From positions 5,332,001-5,396,000 of the forward strand of contig NC_092800.1 in NCBI RefSeq assembly GCF_918797505.1: a stretch of DNA of 64,000 bases, given 5' to 3'. The translations under genes were made by a program, and so were the position numbers. The notes under the pieces were generated by a model. It ran no database searches and was not told the DNA's origin. It worked only from the letters and a program-made list of their open reading frames with translations. Shown here piece by piece: positions 12,093 through 22,871 of this stretch (positions are counted from its first letter, which is position 1; every line of letters begins with the position of its first letter). The DNA comes from Bemisia tabaci (taxonomy: Eukaryota > Arthropoda > Insecta > Hemiptera > Aleyrodidae).

Positions 12093-13222
12093 AGTAACCG
12101 AACGTGAGCATGCGTTAGTTTCTTTGGCACTCGATTGTATTTTCTAAAATATTCCTACCCGCTCCGATTCTACCTCAAAAAGGAGTATCATTATCTCAAT
12201 TGAGTATAATATTTGACTCGTGAACGAATGCATATTCATGTTTAACTTTCAAAACGTACCTCGCAGCAGTATTTTGAAAGGTCGCAAATAAAGTCGAAAC
12301 TCCTAGATCAAAAACTTCCGAGATTATAGGTGATTACCCTCAGACCGATCAGTCTGGTCTTCAATCAGTATGTATAAGGGCACTAATCAATCAAAGGTAA
12401 TTGAGTATTCGGTCTCGCTCCGCAAAGATCAAAAGAACAATTAAAATTTGGGAAAGTCGATAAAAAATATTTTGAACATTCAAATACTGATATATATACG
12501 GTTACTTGAAAAGCGAGTTCTAGCAGGGAGCGCTTACTTTACAAGCACAGCAAAATAAAATAATATGAGAAGAAACATAAAATAAAAAGGACGATGCAAA
12601 AATGCAGGGAGTACATTACTTTCTCAGACAAACGCAGGAAAAGATAATTATTTTAAGGCTCAATCATTAGAGTCAATGCTGATTAAAAAGTCCAACAAAT
12701 GTCTTTCTTTCTTTTTCAACAGTGCAAACATTTCAAAAACAAAAGTTTTGTGTTGATTTTTTCTTTATCATTAATATGTGACGGATCAAATAATTCATTT
12801 TTTGTTGTTTTTAATGATTGTATTTGTTTAAAAGTACTAAAAATTGCGCTCGATAAATATGGGGTCATGATATACAGCAAATTATAGTAACATACTCATT
12901 CCCTGGTGGGAAACTGACGACGAATTAAATAATTTTTAAATTTAAATAGACTCTACTCAACTGAGAGTTGAATCTCGGAAGCAATTACGTTGGGGCTCGG
13001 AGAAGATAAGGGTGGGAAAAAATGGAGAGATTTAAGGAAACAAAGATGCTGCTGATACAAATATTGCAAACGTATGTGTGGGAACATCTCCAGAGAAAAG
13101 AAGGGCCTTCTTACCTTAGTGAACAGTAAATCCATGGACGACGATGGTGATATCCGTGGAGATATTTCCTTATCATATCCGTTACAGGAAGATGCGTTGA
13201 ACGACACATAACACTTCTCGTA

Positions 13223-13228
13223 TTTATT
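13223..13228 (-). terminator. Ubx: Proximal poly(A) signal AATAAA of Ubx
   Basis: The minus strand has AATAAA here. The next 25 nt contain AGTGTTATGTGTCG, a typical GT-rich downstream element, so cleavage would fall near 13205-13215. A short-3'-UTR isoform of about 450 nt is expected. In such AT-rich DNA isolated AATAAA words are common; the GT-rich context is what raises this one. Confidence 0.5.
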
Positions 13229-13670
13229 ACATTTAATAATTATAATAGATTCTAAACTTGAACAAAAAACAAAATTACGAAAAGAAAAATGAAAATAATA
13301 ATAAAATAAAATAAATAAAAGTTAAAACAATAACAATGCGCGATTGACGAGCAAAAAATGAAAACTAAAGAAAACATCTCAAAGAAATTCACAATGACTT
13401 GATTCTTTTACGTAAAAAAATTAAAATTTTCAAATTATTTATATCAACTTTGAACACTTGTACAACACTTCTTTTCTCCTGCGTTTTCTTCGCTTCTTCT
13501 CGAAACGTGGAGCCAACATGACAGTCATTGATGTTCGAGGGGAAACTATGAACAAATAAATTAAGTAAATAATAAATAAATAAGAGCCTACTGTACAGAC
13601 CTACTTGCTTGGCGCAAATGTGGTAAATTTAAAATTAATAGGATGGTAGGATGTGAGGGGAGCACAATTC
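13223..13670 (-). other. Ubx: Ubx proximal 3' UTR (inferred)
   Basis: This is sequence between the Ubx stop codon and the first good poly(A) signal, about 450 nt. It is AT-rich with poly-A/T-like runs and no open frame of note. It is called 3' UTR because it directly follows the stop and ends in a canonical signal with a GT-rich downstream element. No transcript evidence is available. Confidence 0.6.
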
Positions 13671-13975
<305 letters not shown>

Positions 13976-14097
13976 ATTAGCTACGAGTAGACATCAAAAC
14001 AAAGGCAGGCTCAACATTGTTCATTCGACATTCATGGATAAAACTCATTTTATAAGAATGGATACTGGACAAGGTACGAATTTGAGCATTATGCTAT

Positions 14098-14348
14098 CAC
14101 TGAGAAAAAATAAATTCGGTCATATGAGCCATAGTCTGGTGTTTGATGTCATCCCAACTAATTCGGTTTGTCAAACCAGTCTTTCGGTTCGTCAAACCAA
14201 ACTTAACCGGTAAAGTGAGCTGACGAACAAAGCTCGGTCATAATATGAGCCGAGCGTTCGGTTACACGAGGAAAAAATTCAGTTTGACAAACCGAATAGT
14301 TGAGAACACCAAACGTTCGGTACATATGACTGAACTTTTTTTTCAGTG
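14098..14348. mobile_element. Foldback MITE (family F type) next to the Ubx acceptor, 251 bp
   Basis: The ends CACTGAGAAAAAATAAATTC and inverse TTTTTTTTCAGTG pair. Inside, repeated TTCGGTTTGTCAAACC-like words occur in both orientations, giving a foldback. The flanks read AT on each side, possibly a 2-bp duplication. It lies 147-397 bp upstream of the Ubx homeobox exon, in the intron. Confidence 0.75.
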
Positions 14349-15488
14349 ATCAAATCAAAATTTCACGAAGAACGCGATTTGTGCAACAAAAATTACTGAA
14401 AGTAACGTATGAATAAGATATCAACTTTTTGCAACACATATATTTAGTTGTTACATTTTGTTTACACTTTTGAATAACTTGAAGTAGGAGAAGTACATTG
14501 CCGCAGTTTTATGATGCTTGATTGTGTGACATGCATTCTGAATAATCTAAAAAAAATTGTAGTTGCATCTTAAAACACGTACAAAATGACTCATTACAAA
14601 TAAAACCAAACAATGTTTTTAGAGCAATCAAGCCCATAAATAATTGTCTATTTCATGGAACTTTTATTTGAATTTCAAAGACGCTATTTATTGAGCTTCC
14701 TTTTCCTTTTATTTTGTTGAATCCGATCCACAATATTGACAGGTACTCATTTAGTTAACATCAAATCAACTGTTTATTATTTAATCTATGAAAAAGGCCC
14801 AAAAATAGAGAAATAAAATCAAACTGCCTCCAAACCACCTTCTCTGACGTCTTATTAGCATACACTGATCGTGTTTTGCTGTTCTAATTTGAAGACGTTC
14901 GAATTTTACGACCATAGTGACAGGGGGCGTGAACGTTTCCAACACAGATCTACCTCATTTCATTTTGAGGGAGATTAGAAGATTTAATACCGGTGTCACG
15001 GATGATCGGCACCTAGATAAAGTGGAGAGAGGGAAACTAAAAAACCTGGTAAGCGCCATCAGGTGTTGCTGAGATTGTGCTGAATGCTCCTTTTCTTAAC
15101 GAAATCTCATCGGTTTGAAAATAGCAATTATTTTCATTAAAATTTGACAAAGATTTAGAGAAAATTTCACGTTATAAATTCCATAAAGCAGGGGTAAGTA
15201 GGTTGTTATAAGGGGGAGAAACAACATGCCCAGTCTTAGCAACGCTTGATAACACTTGCTAGAATTTAAATTTCTGCTCTTTCAGTTATCAGGGAAGAAA
15301 AACAAGAAACACGCGCCACCTTAGATCCAGCTATCTATTCAAAATTAAACAGGGACATGGATCACGCATCCCCTTAAAGCAACCCCACGATAAAAATCAT
15401 AAGGCTCGAGCTTTAAATTTCGCCTGCAAGGATAATTTTCCACGGGGGATGAACGGCGGCAGGATCGTGATTTTGATTGTAATGATCA
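14349..15488 (-). other. Ubx intron, no structure recognised
   Basis: AT-rich sequence. I see no exon, element or strong regulatory cluster. Confidence 0.4.
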
Positions 15489-15643
15489 CAGTGGCGAGGC
15501 GTGAGTGATCGATTATCGATATTTCCCCATTTGAAGCTATGGTAAAGAATCGATTCTTTAGGTGTTCGTTGCGAACACCCTATTTATCGATCCTTGTTCG
15601 TAGGTTTAAATGGCAGATCAATCGATATATCGCAAAGCCCGCC
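15489..15643. mobile_element. Family B MITE, right end eroded
   Basis: It starts CAGTGGCGAGGCGTGAGTGA and follows the family through the central hairpin (GGTGTTCGTTGCGAACACC) to ATCGATATATCGCAAAGCCC. The last bases of the right terminal repeat (GCCACTG) are lost. Confidence 0.82.
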
Positions 15644-15909
15644 TAAAAATCCTGAGATTTCTCTTCGGTTTTATTAAAAAAGGAAGAGGCTCGTGTTTGA
15701 GGGTGAGGGGTGGTCGGGCGAGGGTAGTTTCACGCCGGGGTTGAGGGCGGGGGGAGGCAAATTGATGTGACCGAGATTGGCTGTAGGACGTATGAAACGG
15801 GCTGGAAAAACCGTTTAAACCTTTTAAGGGTATTATCTCCAACGTATGATCTTCATCTTTCTATATTTCTTCTGGCTCCTCCCGCCCTTGCGGGTCCCTA
15901 CATCCCGGC

Positions 15910-16074
15910 CAGTGGCGTGGCGTGAATTGCGATTCATCGATTGTCATGCCATTTAAACCTATGGTAAAGAATCGATTATTAAGGTGTTCGCTGCGAACAC
16001 CATGTTTATCGATCCTTTTCCACAGGTTTAAATGGCATAACAATCGATCTATCGCAATTCACGCCACGCCACTG
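15910..16074. mobile_element. Family B MITE, complete, 165 bp
   Basis: Both ends are intact (CAGTGGCGTGGCGTGAATTG and its inverse), with a perfect 8-bp duplication ATCCCGGC at 15902-15909 and 16075-16082. The central stem is GGTGTTCGCTGCGAACACC. It is one of the best preserved copies. Confidence 0.93.
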
Positions 16075-16291
16075 ATCCCGGCTTCCGGATTTTTTACACT
16101 TGCGATTGTGGGGGAATAACTAGCCAATTCAGTTGTGTCTGAGAGTGACTTCGAAAATGTTAAAAAATATCTTGAAATGAACCAAAATCAGGTCTTTACT
16201 CCCATACTAATGTAAAACACAGTGTGAACATTCGAGAGTTGCCAAAATCCTCCGATGATATGTTTATTTTTGAACGGAGTTACGATTATTT

Positions 16292-16649
16292 GGACGTATT
16301 TCTGCTGAACGGAACTATAGACAAGTGGAAAAGATGCAGTGCGCGCTAGGAAACTGGATATGAAATGACGTAAAAGTGGTAGTGATTCCCTTTGGGAAAA
16401 TGGAAAGGCAGGATATTCCTTTCTATCAAACGAAAATAAGCGCCAACTGCGTGTGACACTCATGAGCCGTTGACATGACAAAAGAGCCGTTGTGTATAGG
16501 GCTCATGAGTTACAGACCGCGTTGCCAGGCGTTGTCGCCGATGACGTCACCGACGCTTTACGACTCCTATTCATTCTTATGGTCCTCGACTAACAAGCAC
16601 ACCCCTTCTTTCCCGCCTGTCTCTGGTTCCGTTCAGCATAAATACGTCC
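16292..16649. mobile_element. Family C MITE, long form, 358 bp
   Basis: Ends are GGACGTATTTCTGCTGAACG and inverse CCGTTCAGCATAAATACGTCC. The target duplication is ATTT (16288-16291 and 16650-16653). The internal part is shared with 26947-27324 and 38485-38832 and includes a CRE-like TGACGTCA at 16542-16549 and a CATTCTTATGG block. No ORF. Confidence 0.88.
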
Positions 16650-16679
16650 ATTTCTAATTGGAATTTTTAGGTAATTTAG

Positions 16680-16830
16680 ACCTCACTGCGGACAAGTTGT
16701 TTTAAAAAAATTCGAAGAAAAATAGGTATTCAGGGATCTCCTCGAAATTCATATTCTAACAAAAGAATTTTGGCAACGTCTTACACCTCATACGGCGTTC
16801 ATCCTCAGATAGGAAGTATGATACAATATA
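16680..16830. mobile_element. Family A MITE, degraded right half
   Basis: TTTTGGCAACGTC...CTCATACGGCGTTCATCCTCAG near 16770-16815 matches the right end of family A, but no left end is visible. Old, truncated copy. Confidence 0.5.
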
Positions 16831-17450
16831 CTTTTCATTTTTTATACCTAAGTTTTTTTATAAAATAAAAAAATCCACTCCAAATTCTATATAACCGGCG
16901 GCTTATCCTTTAATATTACGAATGATTTGGCAACTTCTCAATCCCAGTGTTAAACTTACGTGCGATTAATAAATCCCTTTAATTAGAACCCAATTATTTT
17001 AGAAAAGTCCATCTTCCGTGAGAATCGATCGGGACGTGACGAAGAAAAGCGGAAAGTCGTCACATCATCCCCGAAATGCTTGGATTTCGCGGGATATTCT
17101 GCTGGAAAATCTGGAACTAACCGCGGCAACGTTGCACGGAGGGTCCAGAGCATGGTGAACCAGCTCATGACGTGACGAGCAGTCATGGCGCCCTACGTTG
17201 TCAAATTTAACCGGGGATTAACATGTCTCACAGGGAAATGTTGAAAATTGGAGGGATTCTGTAGGCGATATGACAGCGGGATTGGAGCCGGACATTGGAA
17301 AGCGTGACGCCCTTACGGGAGTCTTGAAGGTATCGATCGATTGGAAACATTGATCCGTCACGTGACTAGGCAATCGTGTAGGGAGGATTACAGGTCGAGA
17401 CTGCAGGAGGACAAACGCATATTTTGATACCCGCAGTAATTCGTTGTTTC
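16831..17450 (-). other. Ubx intron, no element recognised
   Basis: Unique-looking sequence, moderately CpG-containing from 17000 to 17390. No exon supported. Confidence 0.4.
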
Positions 17451-17550
17451 TCGGACGAAGGAACGTAACTCCACTCAGGATACCAGAACTGAATCCAAAA
17501 AATCATTTTTACAAGAATGTTCCAGTGAAATTTTTCCCCGAGAAATTTCC

Positions 17551-17603
<53 letters not shown>

Positions 17604-17724
17604 ATGAGATCAGAGGAAAAATCAGTAATATTTTCGGATAAAAATTCCCGAGATTCTCCTAGCACAGATGCAATTTGCTGAGGAAAATTTGGCAACATTG
17701 AAATGTAGTTACGTCTTTCCGAGA
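17451..17724. mobile_element. Family G MITE-like repeat with a T48 tract
   Basis: The left TCGGACGAAGGAACGTAACT is inverted at the right as AGTTACGTCTTTCCGAGA. The right part (GATCAGAGGAAAAATCA, TTTGGCAACATTGAAATGTAG) is shared with 53375-53625. An uninterrupted run of 48 T (17554-17601) sits between the arms. The T run may be an expanded microsatellite or a sequencing/assembly product. Confidence 0.65.
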
Positions 17725-18369
17725 GGTATAGGAAAATGCCGAATTTAAAGCTCTATTATTTTTTTCACGTGGAACGAAAGGAAAGTACACAAAAGTTATT
17801 TTCTTTTTACAATACGCAAATTATTTTTATACTTGACGGAATTTAAGAAAACGTTAATTAGGGTGAGGTTCTTGAATTTTACCAGGTCACACGTCACAAA
17901 ACACATTTTGGTCTTAATCCGATACCTTGGATGCGACTTCATCAATACCGAAGTGACTAAAATTGCATATCAAGATTCTGAAGGCGAACAATGCTTATTG
18001 CCACGAAGCAGTAGCCATAGATCTTGTTTTCAGTATACAATTTCACCAGATAGCTCAAATATTATTGACACCAATACAAATACACATACTTTTATGGTGA
18101 ATGCAGTAGGATAAAGAACTCTAGACATCGCTTGCTCCTCATACGAGTGATGCGTAATGAATATCAGTCGGAGGCTTGTGTTATAGTGGTTGTTGCAATG
18201 GCCGCACGATCAGGAGTTCCAGGTTTAATTTCTGGTCAGGCGTCCTGAGGTTAATGATTACAAACAAGGATCACCAGGGACGGGATGTAAAAGAGAAGAT
18301 GCGGTTTTTTCGCAGCATGGCTGCCTAAAGTGCGCTGTAAGAGATAAAAACGCTATAAAGTCCTATTGG
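17725..18369 (-). other. Ubx intron, no element recognised
   Basis: No exon or element is supported. The open frame at 17833-18114 has no recognisable motif. Confidence 0.4.
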
Positions 18370-18635
18370 TTGAAGTTGCAAAAAATGTGTGTACAAATTC
18401 AGAATTGGGGCGCCTTCAATTTGAGTGATACTTCTAGCTTTGTCGGAGAGTTAGTTAGTTGCGTGACCTAACTTAACCCAAGCTGACTCGGTTGCGATCG
18501 GTTCCCGATCTTTGGGACCGATCAGAATAATGAAATTCAGGCATATTTAATTGTTGTAAAGGCAAGATTTGTCCCGACATTCCGGAATTACTTTTTACGT
18601 ATTCTTTAATTACAAGGAAACTCGTCAAATTTTCT
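18370..18635. repeat. Family D repeat, partial copy
   Basis: This shares TTGGGGCGCCTTCAATTTGA, GCGTGACCTAACTTAACCCA, GCGATCGGTTCCCGA and CAGGCATATTTAATTG with 19190-19420 and 41270-41500. It is cut at its right by a family A fragment. Confidence 0.75.
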
Positions 18636-18767
18636 TCGCAATGTCACATAAAGTTCCTGAAATTTTCAAGGAAAATTATCCATAACTTTTCTTGAAAGTA
18701 AACATTTTACCGGAGGAAATTTGGCAACTCTCGAATGTTCATACGGCGTTCTTCCTTAGCACGGCAG
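18636..18767. mobile_element. Family A MITE, right half
   Basis: It runs from TTCGCAATGTCACATAAAG to the intact right end ATACGGCGTTCTTCCTTAGCACGGCAG. The left terminal repeat is missing. It abuts family D repeat on both sides. Confidence 0.75.
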
Positions 18768-19735
18768 CATAGACCAATTCCTCCACGCGTGCGCATAGTT
18801 CGTGCTCAAACTCAATTTCCCTGCAGCATATCACCAGATGTATGGATACCACTATTACTGCCCTTGGGAGCGCGTTTTGCCTATATTCTCAAGTGAAGGC
18901 GAATTTGTTTACGGGTTTATGTGTGCTCATGTACGTATCTCAGCTTCTGTTCAATCGATGTTTGTTAAACTTGTTTTCAGGGGATAGTTTTCAGCGGAAA
19001 ATTTCACTCAAAATTTCACTTTCTCGGAAACTCTATAGAAATCGGAAGAAATATGGCAACATCAAATAATCCATAAGTGGTTGTTAACCATACTGGTATA
19101 CGTTGGTACCATACTACCATACTTTGGTGCTATAAAGTACCAAAAAAGATGAAGAGGCTAGAAAGTTCTATTGTTTAAAGTTGTAGAAGTAGTCCGCGCA
19201 AAATCAGGACTGGGGCGCCTTCAATCCGAGTGATACTTCCACCTTCGCTGCAGAGTTAGTTTAGTTGCGTGACCTAACTTAACCCAAGCTGACTCGGTTG
19301 CGATCGGTTCCCGAGCTTTGTGACCGATCAGAATAATGAAATTCAGGCATATTTAATTGATGTAAAGGAAAGATTTGTTCCCACATTCCGGATTTCCGGT
19401 GTATCTTTAATTACAAGGAAACTCGTCAACTTGTTTTTCTCAAAATTCGCTTTGAATTTTTGTCACTTTGTAGGTCGCAAAGGGAAATGCTATCTCAGCT
19501 TCTGTTCGCTCGATTTTCGTGAAAATCAGTAACAGGGGGTATTTTTTGACGAGAAACTAGAATTTTTGGTCAAATTTTCAAAATTTAAGATTACGGATGT
19601 GGCCTGAAATGTCATACCGCCTTTTCTAAAATTATCTATCTTTGTTATCAAGATATGCATGTATTTTTTATTAATTTTCAAAACACCCTCAATTTTTCAT
19701 TTTCAATTTACCCTCGGCTGACGTAGACCCTAAAA
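18768..19735. repeat. Family D repeat, long copy (empty for family C)
   Basis: About 970 bp that is co-linear with 40741-41840: CATAGACCAATT, TCCACGCGTGCG, CACCAGATGTATGGATACCA, GGAGCGCGTTTTGCCTATAT, then GCGTGACCTAACTT. It holds an internal near-duplicate (CAGCTTCTGTTC at 18938 and 19496). Its class is not recognised; no reverse transcriptase or transposase motif is visible. At 18775 it has the uninterrupted target site that carries a family C MITE in the 40741 copy. Confidence 0.75.
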
Positions 19736-20259
19736 TGAACGCGCTCTTCAACACTGATGTTCTGTTCTTTTTCATGCACTCCCAGAAGCAGTTTTCAGAA
19801 GCACATACTTTAATAGTAAACTCCAACTACTCGAAACAAATTCCAGAATGTTTAATAATAATCTTTTACATTATCGAATTGTTATTCTGGCACCAAAGAA
19901 TATCAAACTGGGTCATTTGCTCTAATCTGCCCCCAGTTTCGCTGGTGGTCGCACAACGCCTCCAACTTCCATCTCCAAATGAACAAATTTACGCACTCAG
20001 CTAGGTAATTTACTTCATATTTGCTTTTTAACGCGATTATCGAGCTCGTTTTTAACACTCGACGCCTGCCAGGACTGACCACACGCACCGGTTCTCCAGC
20101 GTTGATTGACTCCGACCGAACGGCGAAAATTCCGCTCACAGTGGGTATTCTCACAGGTGTTTTGAAATGAAACGGCACTAGATAAACGCGATAAACGCGC
20201 AGGTACAAGCATAACGATGTCATCGCGATGTTGCAACTTCTTCCGGCTATCATTGACAA

Positions 20260-20470
20260 GACAGTTTAATAATTAGCAATTTATCACAATTATTTCATTC
20301 ATTCCATTCCGCGTCGTAATTAAAACATCAAGCGGCGTCCCTCTCTAATTACATCCCCGCCGGTTTTTTCCCTTTGCGCGACCGATCGGGCGTCTCTCTC
20401 TCGCCGGCCGGCCCGGATCTCGCTGTCTCACTCTCTCGATCATAATACGTCTCTTTATTCACCTCACACT
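20260..20470 (-). promoter_or_regulatory. Candidate intronic cis-regulatory module (GAGA plus homeodomain words)
   Basis: The block has TAATTAGCAATTTATCA-like AT words and two TAATTA-type sites (GTAATTAAAAC, CTAATTACATC). These run directly into CTCTCTCTCGCCGG and CACTCTCTCGATC, which are GAGA-factor type repeats on the minus strand. GAGAG clusters with Hox-type sites are common in Ubx enhancers and Polycomb response elements in flies. Function here is inference from word content only. Confidence 0.3.
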
Positions 20471-20772
20471 TTAATTATGTTTGTTTCTTCCCTTATTCCC
20501 AGCGCAGTTGCACTTGAGACACGGATCAACATCATCGCTGACAGCTGCTCTGCATAAACCCTTGTTGTCATGTCATGGATCTCCGTTTTTCTCACACTTT
20601 AAATCTGTCGAGCGGGGACGCGGACGGGGCCCCCGGAAATGGAGTTCCTTACGATTCAATTTGGTTTAAAACTACAAGAGGATCTGATGTTGCTCTGTAT
20701 TGCCCGGGGTCAGTTCACTGAAAGAGTTTGAGGGATTTTAGTTACTTTTAAGGGTATTCTTATGTATTCTTT

Positions 20773-21001
20773 CACTGGAAAAAAAAACAAATTGGATCTA
20801 GAGTCCAGACTCTTAAAAACATCGACAAGAAAAAATAATCTTGATTCAATCAGCTTTCAGCTTAAATCAAGAACCAAGCCTCTTAATTTGAGCGGATTTC
20901 CTTTTGATTTAAGCTTAAATCTGATTGAATCAAGAGTCCTTTTTCTTGTCAATGTTTTCAAGAGTCTGGACTCTAGATCCGGTGTGTTTTTTTTTCCAGT
21001 G
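20773..21001. mobile_element. Foldback MITE (family F type), 229 bp
   Basis: CACTGGAAAAAAAAACA and TGTTTTTTTTTCCAGTG are exact inverted ends apart from run length. The arms continue as TCTAGAGTCCAGACTCTT and AAGAGTCTGGACTCTAGATC, then GATTCAATCAG and CTGATTGAATCAAG. It is a nearly complete hairpin of about 100-bp arms. No ORF of known type. Confidence 0.88.
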
Positions 21002-21779
21002 TTGGGTCATCTACAACGCGTTTGTGCGCTTGACAACTTATTATTATATTCAACTTATTATATATAACTTAACTCTTACATCACCGGTAGCTTTCTTTGC
21101 ACATTGGAGAATTTGCACACAAATGTTTTATCGCTTCATCTGATAGTGATTAAAGAGCTGATTCTGCAGTATTTTTTATGATTTTTTCCGATATCAGAAA
21201 GAATATAAAAATAGCTTTAAAAGTGAGAAAAGAGACGGATCCTGTGCTGGAATAATCCTCTGTGAGACTTTCCGGTTTTGATGCGTGTACGAAACGCTTT
21301 GGTTCGTTGATGAAATGACATATTTAATCTGGAACGTCTGGTGCGTGGTAACTCACATAATTCGCCTTCAAATTTTGAGGATACTATTATGAGTACACGG
21401 GAGTTGACTGAATCACAAATTATTCGATTTCTTCCGTTTTGACTGTGTAATAAGAACATAATTAATGCACCCGATGGTCTAAGTGACCGTGAATTCTCGA
21501 TTCACGAAGCGTATTGGTTGTAAACTTCACATACTGGTGCACTAAACTAAAATGTTCATATTAGAATCCGCGCCAACTAAGTATACGCGTTTTAGACTCC
21601 GACTGAAGATCTGCCATCTTGAATTCTTGATTCGTGCATTTACTTTCCATGCGAAAATGACGTCATACGATCTTCTGTCGCAGTTTCAAAATGCATGGAC
21701 CAAGTTGGCGCAAAAAGTAATATAATTTTATAAGGTTGAAAACAAATTTTGCGCAATCGTCATTAGTAAAATATTAAAT

Positions 21780-21838
21780 TGCCCAATTGATTTTGACAAT
21801 AGCTGATGTGACTTGGCCCCATCTTGCTGAACGTGGAC
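21780..21838. mobile_element. Family E MITE, solo right end
   Basis: GACAATAGCTGATGTGACTTGG followed by TGCTGAACGTGG matches the right ends of 31591-31843 and 41925-42177. No left end is seen nearby. Confidence 0.55.
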
Positions 21839-22019
21839 CGGCTGTGCATTATCCAAAATGCACTCCAAAATGCCTCGAAGATAAAAAATGTCCTTGCATA
21901 AAGCTGATCCTGCGACGGGAGGACGGCAACGCGGCTGCTCAGGACGATAAAATTAGAGTCGGTCTTCTCGGAGAGAGGAAAGTGCGGTTGCTTTTCATTT
22001 AATATTATCTTTGTCACGT

Positions 22020-22275
22020 TCGCCGATATTATACCTGTCGTTCGGCTGCGAGCGCGAACGCGGACGCGCGCCAGCCATTCCCCGCGCACTCCGCCCCCAA
22101 CCCCCCTCCCGTGGGGCACGGCGCGGCGCGACGCGGCAGTTCGCGGTGGAACGCGACGACGCAACGCGTAGACACGGCCGGGTAGGGGACCCCCCCCCCC
22201 CCCCCCCCCCGCTCGGCGCAAATCAAGGAAAGAAAAACGGCCGACGGAGCCGGAGCTGTAAACCGTGAGTTTATT
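22020..22275 (-). promoter_or_regulatory. CpG-rich island with C21 tract
   Basis: It is strongly CpG-rich (CGAACGCGGACGCGCGCC, CGCGGCGCGACGCGGC), in contrast to the AT-rich surroundings. It ends in 21 consecutive C (22190-22210). It could be an intronic regulatory island or an alternative promoter. ORFs crossing it on both strands look like composition artefacts. Confidence 0.25.
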
Positions 22276-22871
22276 CCGGATCGACTTGCGAGCTTCCGAA
22301 GATTATTCACTGCCGTTGAGTAAACAGTCGAGCTGACGAGCTATGAGTGAGATTATGGGGTTGGTTTTAGTTTTATTGAGTATTGCAAATTTACTGTGGG
22401 ATTTTAATGTATATTTTGGGGAGTAGTCCCAAAATTATATACATTTCAATCGGAGTGACAGAATAATATTTTGATTCAAAAGAAGTTTGCGCCAGTAATG
22501 ATAGAGCGCTGAATGAATTAGCGATACCACTATACGTGCGTTCAGGAGCTCGGGTTGCCTACCTTGTGAAATGAAGGCAAAATTGCTTTCAAAATCAAAA
22601 TAACGTAAAGAGCCTCTAAAGTTCCGTAACTTTAACTAACAATTCTTGATTTAGGCGTCAAACAACTCTTGTTTGTCGTTACGCCTACTTTTCCGCGCAG
22701 CGTTAAGGTCTCTGAAGTGATATGGCTGCATTTTGCAGTCTTTACATCTTAAATTTAAGTATTATCAGGATCCAAAGTAATTTTTAAAAATGACCCCTTC
22801 TTGTTATTTTTGATCTCCTATTTTTTGTACGATTTTTGTTGCACGATCGTCATTTAGAGAGTTGTTTTTTT

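Larger units (their letters stand above)
7885..13222 (-). other. Ubx: Candidate distal (extended) Ubx 3' UTR, 5.3 kb
   Basis: This AT-rich block lies downstream of the proximal poly(A) signal and is nearly free of transposons; the one clear insertion is a 121-bp MITE at 9136-9256. That contrasts with the intron and the DNA below 7.3 kb. On the minus (sense) strand it carries GTATACGA twice (8621-8628, 11112-11119), the 8-mer site for miR-iab-4-5p. It carries ATACGTA three times (9392-9398, 11485-11491, 12086-12092), the 7-mer site for miR-iab-8-5p. It also has two Pumilio-type TGTAAATA words (9942-9949, 10087-10094). Long alternative 3' UTRs are known for Drosophila Ubx. That this block is transcribed with Ubx is inference. 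Confidence 0.45.

Noticed and set aside
8000..13000. A microRNA gene such as iab-4 itself in the region
   Set aside because: Only seed-complement words are present; I saw no hairpin with an iab-4-like mature arm. In flies iab-4 lies between abd-A and Abd-B, which are outside this window.
17366..17698. 110-codon frame with a long Lys run
   Set aside because: The Lys run is the T48 tract read on the minus strand inside repeat G.
21763..22221. 152-codon minus-strand frame with a Gly run
   Set aside because: The Gly run is the C21 tract and the Arg-rich part is CpG island sequence; the rest is a family E transposon end and AT-rich DNA.
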